A DNA stretch of 64,000 nucleotides from Leptoclinus maculatus (GCA_032191485.1 JAVDOI010000016.1:6482270-6546269), one strand, 5' to 3'. Positions 54,471 to 64,000 are shown, counted from the stretch's first letter. A program made the numbers and translations. Notes: generated from the letters alone by a model not told the origin.

Positions 54471-56352
54471 CTGACAGGGGATAAAGGAGCAAAGCACAAA
54501 CATGAACTGAGTCAATGTGTTTATACAAATGACCCTGTGAGCTTATGTTAGCCGCCTGAACGTTAAGAGCTGAATATGCTCTACAAATGAAAGAGAAGGG
54601 TGAGCCTTCGTCCTTGGTAGAACTTTAACAGTGATGGCTGAAGTGGAGAGGCTTCAGTAGATATTGATATTTCTCAGTTCATTTATTCTGCACACACACA
54701 CACCTCTTAGTTAGTTACGTCGGCTAGAAAACAACCAACAGGGATCTCTGGAGCTTCCAGCTGTACTCTAGGCCTTGAGTCCATACGAGTTGTGTCCTCC
54801 AGGCAGGCAGCTCAGCGAGGCTGTCTACCCTTCTTCTCTCCTCTGTCCGTCCCCAGAGAGCCCAGGCTCAGGTAGCAGAACAGGTGACCGGCTCTCAGGT
54901 TTCAGGCCTTGCAGAACAGGTCCCCACTGCACAAGTTATTAATGGGGTCAGAGGATCTCAGCAGCTCCTGCAGTTACCTTACTGACACAGCAAAGAAACA
55001 AAATAGATAAAATAAAACTTTTTGCTCCCTCTTTTACTCTTTCCACAGTCCCCCCCCCCCCCCAAAGCTTCTTTGAAAAGACAAATACGTCTTCTTAGGA
55101 GTAGGTAGATGTGCATGGACAAAAGAACAGAGAGAGAAAAGGCAAACCTACACCGTAACGAATTGCTGTACATTTACGGTGGATTTTCAACGGTATTTCA
55201 CAGTATTTCATATGACTGTAACATACTTTAAATGTTCATCACTCGCATGTAAATTAACAGTTAAGGCCGTAAATTAACAGTTAATGCTGTCAATTAACAA
55301 TAACAGCAGACTACTGTAATGTATCAGCATGATACAGTATTTTTTGTGAAGTGGTGGATATATGCATCTCTATACAAGTTCAGTGAATCACAATCCATCT
55401 ACATCGTACTGTCTATTGTAGGTTAATGTGTCTGTAATGACGATAGAATATTTTTATTATTCAAACTGCTCATTGCCTAAAAGTCACTTTTGAGTGACAA
55501 GACGTCACCGACTGCTCCTAAACGTGACTTTGGAGCGCAGCTTCATTTCATCTTTCTGAGCCATGTGGAGATCAACCGAGGAGCCGAGGTAACGTTACGC
55601 TTATCATCCGAAATTCAAAGTCTCCGTTATTGTTTTGTCTTCATGATTATTGAACTGTTAACATCTCAGATAATGTTTCACTTGTTCTGTTTTGTTACAT
55701 TAGGTTGCTAATATTGGTGGAGCTAGCTCTGTGACGTTAGCTAGCTCGAGCTCAAGTAGCCTCAGAAAGGTTAGCTAGCTAACAGCATAGCAAGTTAATT
55801 TAACATAAATAAAGTTAATCACAAATTACAGTGTTAAGATGTAATGTTAGTAACATAACTTGTGCTATTATTGAACCGACTGTAGGACTACAATCGGGAC
55901 GATAATCAAAAGGGAGAGCGGACCAGAAAGACGATGAACAATTAAGATAACGCTAACAGTAACGTTACGTGTGTGTTATCCCAGGAGCAACATTAAAACC
56001 AGATCAAACTAATTGTATTGTTGCATGTTAGTCCATTGTGGTAATACCTGTCTTAGCTTCCTTACTTCACCTAACATAATCAGCTCATCACATAGGAAAG
56101 TCTGTTATTTTAACTGTATGGTACACATCCAGGACCATACTTATGGAAGCCCATTCCCACCAGCAAAAAAAAAAAATACAAAAAAAATAGTAACTTAAAA
56201 AAATATATAATTCACAAAAAAAAAAAATGTAATTCACAAAAAAAAAATAAAAAAAAAAATCCACCCACAAAATAAATAATAATAATTCTAATAATTTTTT
56301 ATTTTACTTTTTTTCCACCAGCAAAAAAAAAAAAAACTGACCAGATTTTTCC
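54471..56352. other. Region upstream of c10orf90 with interspersed-repeat fragments
   Basis: It contains a C14 run (55050-55063), a segment (55150-55330) built of GTAAATTAACAGTTA-type phrases known from fish repeats, GTTAGCTAGCTAAC-type sequence (55730-55800), and A-rich simple sequence (56165-56335) following ATGGAAGCCCATTC. No gene was recognised. Confidence 0.5.
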
Positions 56353-56936
56353 ACTTTAACACAACAGTCATAGAAGCAGCTATGACATATGAATGGATTG
56401 TGAGTACATTGAAGACTTCTTTAAAACGTGGCTTTACAACACATGAAATACAGATGATGTTTCACATGGATTGTACTGAGCAAACGCACCCTTGAAGCTC
56501 TGGAGTATAAAGAATGAAACAAATGTGGCTGAGGTGGCGACCAATAAACTATGGAAGCCCATTCACGGCAGCAAAAAAAAAAAAAATAAGATCACCAAAA
56601 AAAAAAAAAATAATAATTAATTCACAAAAAAATAAAATATATATATTTTTTTTTTTACTTTTTCTCTGTCAGCAAAAAAGAAAAAAAAAAAAGATGTTTC
56701 CAGTTGCTGTTTATTGGTCGCCACCTCAGCCACATTGGTTTCATTCTTTATACTCCAGAGCTGCTTCTTGCTTAACATTCTATTCAAGGGTGCGTTTGCT
56801 CAGTACATTCCATGTGAAACATCATCTGTATTTCATGTGTTGTAAAGCCACGTTTTAAAGAAGTCTTCAATGTACTCACAATCCATTCATATGTCATAGC
56901 TGCTTCTATGACTGTTGTGTTAAAGTATCTCATAAT
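56353..56936. mobile_element. Foldback element: about 200-bp inverted arms around an A/T-rich centre
   Basis: The left arm (56353-56549) and right arm (56709-56936) are long inverted repeats. ACTTTAACACAACAGTCATA at the left is matched by its complement ending ...GTTGTGTTAAAGT at the right, and the similarity continues to ACCAATAAAC/GTTTATTGG. The right arm carries a short insertion near 56768-56790. The 159-bp centre is mostly A runs and begins ATGGAAGCCCATTC, a phrase also present at 56143. No coding sequence is present. It is a foldback or MITE-like element; the family is not known to me. Confidence 0.75.
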
Positions 56937-56951
56937 TTCGACTTTCTATAG

Positions 56952-57430
56952 CAGGGGTCGCCAATAGGCGGACCGCGGTCCGGATCCGGACCCAGACGCT
57001 GTCTTATCCGGACCCGGACGTATAATTGATGGATAATTGAGAATTGTACATTTTGGCGGAGCGCTTCTGTTTTAACCTGCCCAGCTTTTCTGGCCTTTAC
57101 GGCATTCATTCAGCAGTTCAGGAAACACACCGACCAATTACATACATTGTAAATAATATCACGTGACGCTACTCAGCCAATCGAATGTTTATTCCAAAAT
57201 GCATCGTGAGTCGAGTGAGATTACGCAGACAGACGGGAGACGGAGCGAGAGCAGTGAGAGAGAAGCAGTGAGAGAAGTGAGTAAGTCGGAGAATCAAGTT
57301 AACATGGCGTGCTCTAAAAAGAGAAAAGTGGACCTCGAAAACAGAGCTTTAACAAAGAATGGACGGACTCGTATTTGTTCATGGTCCGTGTACGCTTTAG
57401 TCATCTGTTTTACCGTTCATTCGATAATAC
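56952..57430 (+). mobile_element. 5' end of a hAT-like transposon with broken transposase start
   Basis: It starts CAGGGGTCGCCAATAGGCGG, a hAT-type terminus, followed by GC-rich leader sequence. At 57304 the frame MACSKKRKVDLENRAL begins, like the N-terminus of hAT transposases related to the domesticated GTF2IRD2 and EPM2AIP1 families. One frame shift later (about 57354) the continuation EWTDSYLFM is visible. Similarity stops near 57390, so this is a truncated 5' fragment. The right terminus was not found. Confidence 0.65.
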
Positions 57431-58500
57431 GGAAATACCATGGTATTTTCGTTTTTCGTTTCAAACCAGAAAACGGAAATGGGCGGTCGTATTTCGGTTT
57501 TTGGTTCTGAATTCAAAAACGGAAAAACCACAGAACCAAAGTCAAATAACGAGCCGTATTTCGTTTTTGCAAATCCCTTTTTGTTTTTTCCGTTAAAACG
57601 AGACGCAGAGCACAACAGGTAACCCGGAAAGAAGAATATTTCAAAATAAAAGTGAAGGCAATATAATGACTGTATGCAAGAAATTAATAAATAAATAACT
57701 CTGGGCCGATGGGAGTGTGTTAGCAACAGTAGTTGACTACATGCAGTTTAATATTCATTTATCTATAACCTCCTGGTCCATATACAGTAGAAAACTAATC
57801 ATTCTCAATTCATTGGTTAAAGCAGTTTAGTCTTATCTTTTCTGACAGACTTGTTCTTTTAAATGAACACTTTCTTCCCGATGAAGGTTTCTGTCTGGCT
57901 TTTATTGAACAGGACGTCCCTCTAACAATTACTATACTTGCAGTTTCTGCACTTACAACCTGTTTACTACCGACTCTGACAATTATCAGAGTAAGTTGAA
58001 CCCAAAATGAATTCATTAACTTGTCTTTTCCATTCAGTACAACATAGAAGCACATATGACTACATATTGATAAATGATAGAAAAACACATTAAGGCTATC
58101 ATCATTAAATTTACACTAAATATATGAGATTACATGTAAAGAATATATCGATATCTGAGATCAAAACACTCTTAGCTCAATATAAGGAAATCATCAAAGA
58201 GAATGAAACTTAAATGAGGATAAATCATATTAGTAAAAAGTCAATTAAATCTTAAGATAGCACTTCCTATGTGGCTATAGATTACTGCACTGTTGTTGTT
58301 TTTGCACAGTACCTTTTGAAAAGATGCCTGGAAGTCTGGAATGTGTCTGGGGACACTAGTTGTTGCACTATGACCATTAATTGCACTTTATTATGTTGTG
58401 CTATGCTCTATTGCACATGTTTTGTATGTCTTATGACATTTTGCTATTTTTCAAATATTTTAATAAAGAAGTTCATGTTTCAAGTTCAAGTACATGGAAT
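57431..58500. other. Repeat-like sequence before the tandem arrays
   Basis: 57440-57600 repeats TTTTCGTTTTTCG and AAAACGGAAA phrases in both orientations and is probably another transposon fragment. 57800-58490 is AT-rich and ends with an AATAAA (58462-58467) that could be a transcript or retroelement 3' end; no reading frame is attached to it. Confidence 0.4.
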
Positions 58501-58504
58501 CTTA

Positions 58505-59420
58505 GTAACTGGTTCCACGCGTAAAGGGTTCCACAGGGTCCACACGTAACGGGTTCCTTGCGTAACGGATTCCTTGCGTAACGGGTTCCTTGCGTAACGG
58601 ATTCCTTGCGTAACGGATTCCACGCGTACCGGGTTCCACGCGTAACGGATTCCATGCATACCGGGTTCCGCGCGTAACGGATTCCTTGCGTAACGGATTC
58701 CTTGCGTAACGGATTCCTTGGGTAACGGATTCCTTGCGTAACGGGTTCCGCGCGTAACGGATTCCTTGCGTAACGGGTTCTGCGCGTAACGGGTTCCGCG
58801 CATAACGGATTCCTTGCGTAACGGATTCCTTGCGTAACGGGTTCCTTGCGTAACGGATTCCTTGCGTAACGGATTCCTTGCGTAACGGATTCCTTGCGTA
58901 ACGGGTTCCGCGTGTAACGGGTTCTGCGCGTAACGGATTCCTTGTGTAACGGGTTCCGCGCGTAACAGATTCCTTCCGTAACGGGTTCTGCGCGTAACGG
59001 ATTCCTTGCGTTACGGGTTCCTTGCGTAACGGGTTCCGCGCGTAACGGATTCCTTGCGTAACGGGTTCCTTGCGTAACGGGTTCCTTGCGTAACGGATTC
59101 CTTGCGTAACGGGTTCTGCGCGTAACGGATTCCTTGCGTAACGGGTTCCGCACGTAACGGATTCCTTGCGTAACGGGTTCCTTGCGTAACGGGTTCCTTG
59201 CGTAACGGGTTCCTTGCGTAACCGGTTCCTTGCGTAACGGGTTCCTTGCGTAACGGGTTCCTTGCGTAACGGATTCCTTGCGTAACGGATTCCTTGCGTA
59301 ACGGATTCCTTGCGTAACGGGTTCCGCGTGTAACGGGTTCTGCGCGTAACGGATTCCTTGTGTAACGGGTTCCGCGCGTAACAGATTCCTTCCGTAACGG
59401 GTTCTGCGCGTAACGGATTC
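58505..59420. repeat. 16-bp minisatellite, about 57 copies
   Basis: The unit is TAACGGRTTCCTTGCG, varying mainly at two places: ATT or GTT, and CTTGCG or CGCGCG. Because 16 is not a multiple of three, long open frames appear on the minus strand with a 16-residue period (NPLRKESVTQGIRYAR). These are not genes. A block of roughly 150 bp ending near 58999 recurs about 416 bp later (26 units), showing higher-order duplication. By my count about 30 units contain TTGCGTAAC. Confidence 0.97.
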
Positions 59421-59747
59421 CCGCCCTTACTCCCCGGCGGGACATTCCAACTACATTAACATTACGCCGGCGGGCCAAAAAGGATGATTTTCAGCTAAAC
59501 CTTCCTGGCATAAGGAGTGCCGCTAAAAATCGGGAGACCTCTAGGGATCATAACATCTTTGCCCAAGTTCTACGCGGAAAAGCGGCGCTCCATTAGGACC
59601 GTCGGTCGCCGAGTTGTGATTTTCCAAAGTTTTGGAAGGTTTGTCCCAAATGGCAGTTTATCGCTTTTGTCCACCAGGTGGCTAAAATTTCGGGACGTTC
59701 GGGACAAAAACTGCCATCCGAAAAATCACTTTGGGACCAAAAGGGAC
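59421..59747. other. Junction between minisatellite and satellite
   Basis: This is the only non-tandem stretch in the last 5.5 kb. It opens with CCCCGGCGGG and CGCCGGCGGG flanking GACATTCCAACTACATTAAC. From about 59640 it carries diverged GGGACAAAAACTGCCAT-type phrases that recur inside the satellite units, so it may be an eroded edge of the array. Confidence 0.6.
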
Positions 59748-60280
59748 ATTTGGGAAACTGTCCCTTAGATGGCACTTTTTGGCCCTAAAGTCCCGGGCGT
59801 TAAGGGACCTAAACTGCCATTTGGGGGGGAGTTATGGGACCAATACTGCCATTTGGTGGGAGTTATGGGACAAAAACTGCCATTTGGTGGGGAGTAATGG
59901 GAAGATTAGGGACATTTCAGGGACAGCTCCGAGGAGTTCTGGATTGATATTTTAAACTGCCGTATCTTCTCAACCGTTCGATATCCCGCTTTGAAACGTA
60001 GATATCTTGGACCAACGCGTAATTGTATGGAATCAATGTTTTGGGACAAATGTTGCCATTTGGGCCACATGAGATTCCAATGTAGTGGGAACACAAAAAA
60101 GTGTCATTCCGACTACATTTGTATGGGTTGACCATGTAGGCCAATTGTCCTCAGGTTAAGGTTACTAAATGTAACCCTTAACACAAAAAACTCCAAAAAA
60201 ACTTCAAAGTATTTTGAAGTTTTTAGAGGTTTTATAGGTTACTAACAGTAAGCCTTAGGTTACTAAATGTAACCCATTCC

Positions 60281-60683
60281 TGTCATTCCGACTACATTTG
60301 TATGGGCCGACCATGTAGGCCAAGAATCCCAACCCGTATGGCAGTAATGGTCCCGGGTTTCAATGCCTTTCGGGTTATTTTGTGTCATTCGGGTTGGGAT
60401 TTTCGGCCTACATGGATAGCCCATTGAAATGTAGTTGAAATGGCCGTTTTTGAGTTGTAACTTATCCTTACAATTCAAAGTGTCATTCCGACTACATTTG
60501 TATGGGCCGACCATGTAGGCCAAGAATCCCAACCCGTATGGCAGTAATGGTCCCTGGTTCCAAATGCCTTTCGGGTTATTTTGTGTCATTCGGGTTGGGA
60601 TTTTTGGCCTACATGGATAGCCCATTGAAATGTAGTTGAAATGGCAGTTTTTGAGTTGTAACTTATCCTTACAATTCAAAAAG
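60281..60683. repeat. 200-bp palindromic subunits, set 1 (two copies)
   Basis: Copies start at 60281 and 60481. Each contains 47-nt arms (60290-60336 and 60390-60436 in the first) that are inverted repeats with about 8 mismatches. A partial third copy begins at 60684. Confidence 0.92.
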
Positions 60684-61242
60684 TGTCATTCCGACTACAT
60701 TTATATGGGCCAACCATGTAGGCCAATTGTCCTAAAGGAGATTTGGGAAACTGTCCCTTAGATGGCACTTTTCGGCCCTAAACTCCCGGGCGTTAAGGGA
60801 TACTAAACTGCCATTTGGGGGGGAGTTATGGGACATATACTGCCATTTGGTGGGAGTTATGGGAAGATTAGGGACATTTCATGGACAGCTCCCAGGAGTT
60901 CTGGATTGATATTTTAAACTGCTGTATCTTCTCAACCGTTCGATATCCCGCTTTGAAACGTAGATATCTTGGACCAACGCGTAATTGTATGGAATCAATG
61001 TTTTGGGACAAATGTTGCCATTTGGGCCACATGAGATTCCAATGTAGTGGGAACACAAAAAAGTGTCATTCCGACTACATTTGTATGGGTTGACCATGTA
61101 GGCCAATTGTCCTAAGGGTTAGGTTACTAAATGTAACCCATGACACAAAAAACTCCAAAAAAACTTCAAAGTATTTCGAAGTTTTTAGAGGTTTCATAGG
61201 TTACTAACAGTAAGCCTTAGGTTACTAAATGTAACCCATTCC

Positions 61243-61643
61243 TGTCATTCCGACTACATTTGTATGGGTTGACCATGTAGGCCAGGAATCCCAACCCGTA
61301 TGGCAGTAATGGTCCCGGGTTTAAATGCCTTTCGGGTTATTTTGTGTCATTCGGGTTGGGATTTTCGGCCTACATGGATAGCCCATTGAAATGTAGTTGA
61401 AATGGCCGTTTTTGAGTTGTAACTTATCCTTACAATTCAAAGTGTCATTCCGACTACATTTGTATGGGCCGACCATGTAGGCCAGGAATCCCAACCCGTA
61501 TGGCAGTAATGGTCCCTGGTTCCAAATGCCTTTCGGGTTATTTTGTGTCATTTGGGTTGGGATTTTTGGCCTACATGGATAGCCCATTGAAATGTAGTTG
61601 AAATGGCCGTTTTGAGTTTAACTTATCCTTACAATTCAAAAAG
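61243..61643. repeat. 200-bp palindromic subunits, set 2 (two copies)
   Basis: Copies start at 61243 and 61443, with a partial copy at 61644. The layout is the same as in set 1. Confidence 0.92.
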
Positions 61644-62202
61644 TGTCATTCCGACTACATTTATATGGGCCAACCATGTAGGCCAATTGTCCTAAAGGGC
61701 ATTTGGGAAACTGTCCCTTAGATGGCACTTTTCGGCCCTAAAGTCCCGGGCGTTAAGGGACCTAAACTGCCATTTGGGGGGGAGTTATGGGACAAATACT
61801 GCCATTTGGTGGGGAGTAATGGGAAGATTAGGGACATTTCAGGGACAGCTCCCAGGAGTTCTGGATTGATATTTTAAACTGCCGTATCTTCTCAACCGTT
61901 CGATATCCCGCTTTGAAACGTAGATATCTTGGACCAACGCGTAATTGTATGGAATCAATGTTTTGGGACAAATGTTGCCATTTGGGCCACATGAGATTCC
62001 AATGTAGTGGGAACACAAAAAAGTGTCATTCCGACTACATTTGTATGGGTTGACCATGTAGGCCAATTGTCCTCAGGGTTAGGTTACTAAATGTAACCCT
62101 TAACACAAAAAACTCCAAAAAAACTTCAAAGTATTTCGAAGTTTTTAGAGGTTTTATAGGTTACTAACAGTAAGCCTTAGGTTACTAAATGTAACCCATT
62201 CC

Positions 62203-63002
62203 TGTCATTCCGACTACATTTGTATGGGCCGACCATGTAGGCCAGGAATCCCAACCCGTATGGCAGTAATGGTCCCGGGTTTAAATGCCTTTCGGGTTAT
62301 TTTGTGTCATTCGGGTTGGGATTTTCGGCCTACATGGATAGCCCATTGAAATGTAGTTGATATGGCCGTTTTTGAGTTGTAACTTATCCTTACAATTCAA
62401 AGTGTCATTCCGACTACATTTGTATGGGCCGACCATGTAGGCCAAGAATCCCAACCCGTATGGCAGTAATGGTCCCATGTTTCAATGCCTTTCGGGTTAT
62501 TTTGTGTCATTCGGGTTGGGATTTTCGGCCTACATGGATAGCCCATTGAAATGTAGTTGAAATGGCCGTTTTTGAGTTGTAACTTATCCTTACAATTCAA
62601 AGTGTCATTCCGACTACATTTGTATGGGCCGACCATGTAGGCCAAGAATCCCAACCCGTATGGCAGTAATGGTCCCGGGTTTCAATGCCTTTCGGGTTAT
62701 TTTGTGTCATTCGGGTTGGGATTTTCGGCCTACATGGATAGCCCATTGAAATGTAGTTGAAATGGCCGTTTTTGAGTTGTAACTTATCCTTACAATTCAA
62801 AGTGTCATTCCGACTACATTTGTATGGGCCGACCATGTAGGCCAAGAATCCCAACCCGTATGGCAGTAATGGTCCCGGGTTTAAATGCCTTTCGGGTTAT
62901 TTTGTGTCATTTGGGTTGGGATTTTTGGCCTACATGGATAGCCCATTGAAATGTAGTTGAAATGGCCGTTTTGAGTTTAACTTATCCTTACAATTCAAAA
63001 AG
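62203..63002. repeat. 200-bp palindromic subunits, set 3 (four copies)
   Basis: Copies start at 62203, 62403, 62603 and 62803, exactly 200 bp apart, with a partial copy at 63003. The second and third are nearly identical, consistent with a recent local duplication. Confidence 0.93.
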
Positions 63003-63382
63003 TGTCATTCCGACTACATTTATATGGGCCAACCATGTAGGCCAATTGTCCTAAAGGGCATTTGGGAAACTGTCCCTTAGATGGCACTTTTCGGCCCTAA
63101 AGTCCCGGGCGTTAAGGGACCTAAACTGCCATTTGGGGGGGAGTTATGGGACAAATACTGCCATTTGGTGGGGAGTAATGGGAAGATTAGGGACATTTCA
63201 TGGACAGCTCCCAGGAGTTCTGGATTGATATTTTAAACTGCCGTATCTTCTCAACCGTTCGATATCCCGCTTTGAAACGTAGATATCTTGGACCAACGCG
63301 TAATTGTATGGAATCAATGTTTTGGGACAAATGTTGCCATTTGGTCCACATGAGATTCCAATGTAGTGGGAACACAAAAAAG

Positions 63383-63706
63383 TGTCATTTCGACTACATT
63401 TGTATGGGCCTACCATGTAGGCCAATTGTCCTAAGGTTTAGGTTACTAAATGTAACCCATTCGTGTCATTTCGACTACATTTGTATGGGCCTACCATGTA
63501 GGCCAATTGTCCTAAGGGTTAGGTTACTAAATGTAACCCATTTGTGTCATTTCGACTACATTTGTATGGGCCTACCATGTAGGCCAATTGTCCTAAGGGT
63601 TAGGTTACTAAATGTAACCCATTTGTGTCATTTCGACTACATTTGTATGGGCCTACCATGTAGGCCAATTGTCCTAAGGGTTAGGTTACTAAATGTAACC
63701 CTTAAC
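63383..63706. repeat. 81-bp tandem repeat, four copies
   Basis: Starts at 63383, 63464, 63545 and 63626, exactly 81 bp apart. Each has the shared core TGTCATTTCGACTACATTTG and then TATGGGCCTACCATGTAGGC, followed by TAGGTTACTAAATGTAACCC. Confidence 0.95.
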
Positions 63707-63716
63707 ACAAAAAACT

Positions 63717-64000
63717 CCAAAGTATTTCGAAGTTTATTTGCACCCCTGGTACTCTAAATGACTTCCAGGACGATGGGGGAAGTCAGGCAACTGCTCTAGA
63801 CCGCGCCAGGGCCTCGAAATGGGCCAGAACTCCAAAAACACAAAAAAACACAAAAAAAACGTCAAAGTATTTCGAATTTTTTTTTGCACCCCTGGTACTC
63901 TAAATGACTTCCAGGACGATGGGGGAAGTCAGGCAACTGCTCTAGACCGCGCCAGGGCCTCGAAATGGGCCAGAACTCCAAAAACACAAAAAAACACAAA
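63717..64000. repeat. ~146-bp tandem repeat running off the right edge
   Basis: TTTGCACCCCTGGTACTCTA recurs about 146 bp apart (near 63738 and 63884), with the intervening GACTTCCAGGACGATGGGGG and GACCGCGCCAGGGCCTCGAA matching. The second copy is cut by the window end, so the array probably continues. Confidence 0.9.

Larger units (their letters stand above)
59748..63738. repeat. Satellite array of ~960-bp higher-order units
   Basis: Units start at ATTTGGGAAACTGTCCCTTA: 59748 (993 bp), 60741 (960 bp), 61701 (1359 bp) and 63060 (partial). Each begins with GGGAGTTATGGGACA-type and GATATCCCGCTTTGAAACG-type sequence and then carries 200-bp subunits. The third unit is longer by two 200-bp subunits. 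The last unit has none, carrying four 81-bp repeats in their place. Units differ by few bases, implying recent homogenisation. All open frames here (for example 60263-60679 and 63200-63757) recur with the repeats and are not genes. Confidence 0.96.

Noticed and set aside
54289..54474. 61-codon plus-strand frame
   Set aside because: No supporting signals on the plus strand; the minus strand has good splice sites over the same interval.
58473..59478. Long minus-strand frames of 226, 155 and 105 codons with a 16-residue periodic protein
   Set aside because: They are the translation of the 16-bp minisatellite. With a unit not divisible by three, any frame lacking a stop in one period stays open. 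No start context, splice signals or non-repeat part support a gene.
59748..63738. Array superficially like a CRISPR (short repeats, palindromic core)
   Set aside because: The DNA is vertebrate, the material between cores is itself repeated and not unique spacer sequence, and unit lengths are 81, 200 and 960 bp.
60263..63757. Repeated frames of 62-185 codons in the satellite
   Set aside because: The same frames recur at every satellite unit with the same sequence, so they follow from repetition and not from selection for a protein.
1..64000. tRNA, rRNA or microRNA genes
   Set aside because: I looked for tRNA box A/B phrases and strong miRNA-like hairpins and found none I could defend; a covariance-model scan would be decisive.

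Overview
The window is vertebrate nuclear DNA and almost certainly from a teleost fish, probably a percomorph. Genes are split into many short exons with GT-AG introns of 0.2-17 kb. Dinucleotide microsatellites and G/C homopolymers are dense. A Tc1-type transposon and hAT-type elements of the kind common in fish are present. The two genes match the vertebrate neighbours ADAM12 and C10orf90. I could not identify the species.

Region 1-36.5 kb, minus strand: the 5' part of adam12. Ten coding exons were placed at base resolution (1-46 partial, 289-458, 1005-1076, 1779-1844, 2803-2992, 3715-3791, 6088-6166, 23538-23611, 26553-26659, 36383-36497). Every junction keeps phase, giving 332 codons from the start Met through the signal peptide, the prodomain with its cysteine switch, the furin site, and into the metalloprotease domain. 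The zinc-binding catalytic motif and everything after it lie off the left edge. The large introns hold a 726-bp hAT element with an 8-bp target duplication (14830-15555), a decayed Tc1 transposon (22194-23387), other fossil repeats and many simple repeats.

Region 40.1-52 kb (possibly to 54.5 kb), minus strand: a second gene with the same orientation. Its C-terminus is a clear ALMS motif, and with the synteny this identifies the fish c10orf90 (FATS) orthologue. Eight exons join in phase into a 625-codon reading frame including the stop, with a last exon of only nine codons plus stop. The 5' end is uncertain.

Region 54.5-58.5 kb: interspersed-repeat debris, comprising a long foldback with A-rich arms and the 5' end of a hAT-like transposon with a broken transposase start.

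Region 58.5-64 kb: tandem repeats only. About 57 copies of a 16-bp minisatellite, roughly half carrying a C/EBP or PAR-bZIP-like core, are followed by a nested satellite. That satellite has ~960-bp higher-order units, each containing a variable number of 200-bp subunits that are imperfect inverted repeats, then 81-bp and ~146-bp tandem repeats running off the right edge. All the long open frames there are by-products of periodicity. This nested hairpin satellite and the bZIP-site minisatellite are the least ordinary structures in the window.
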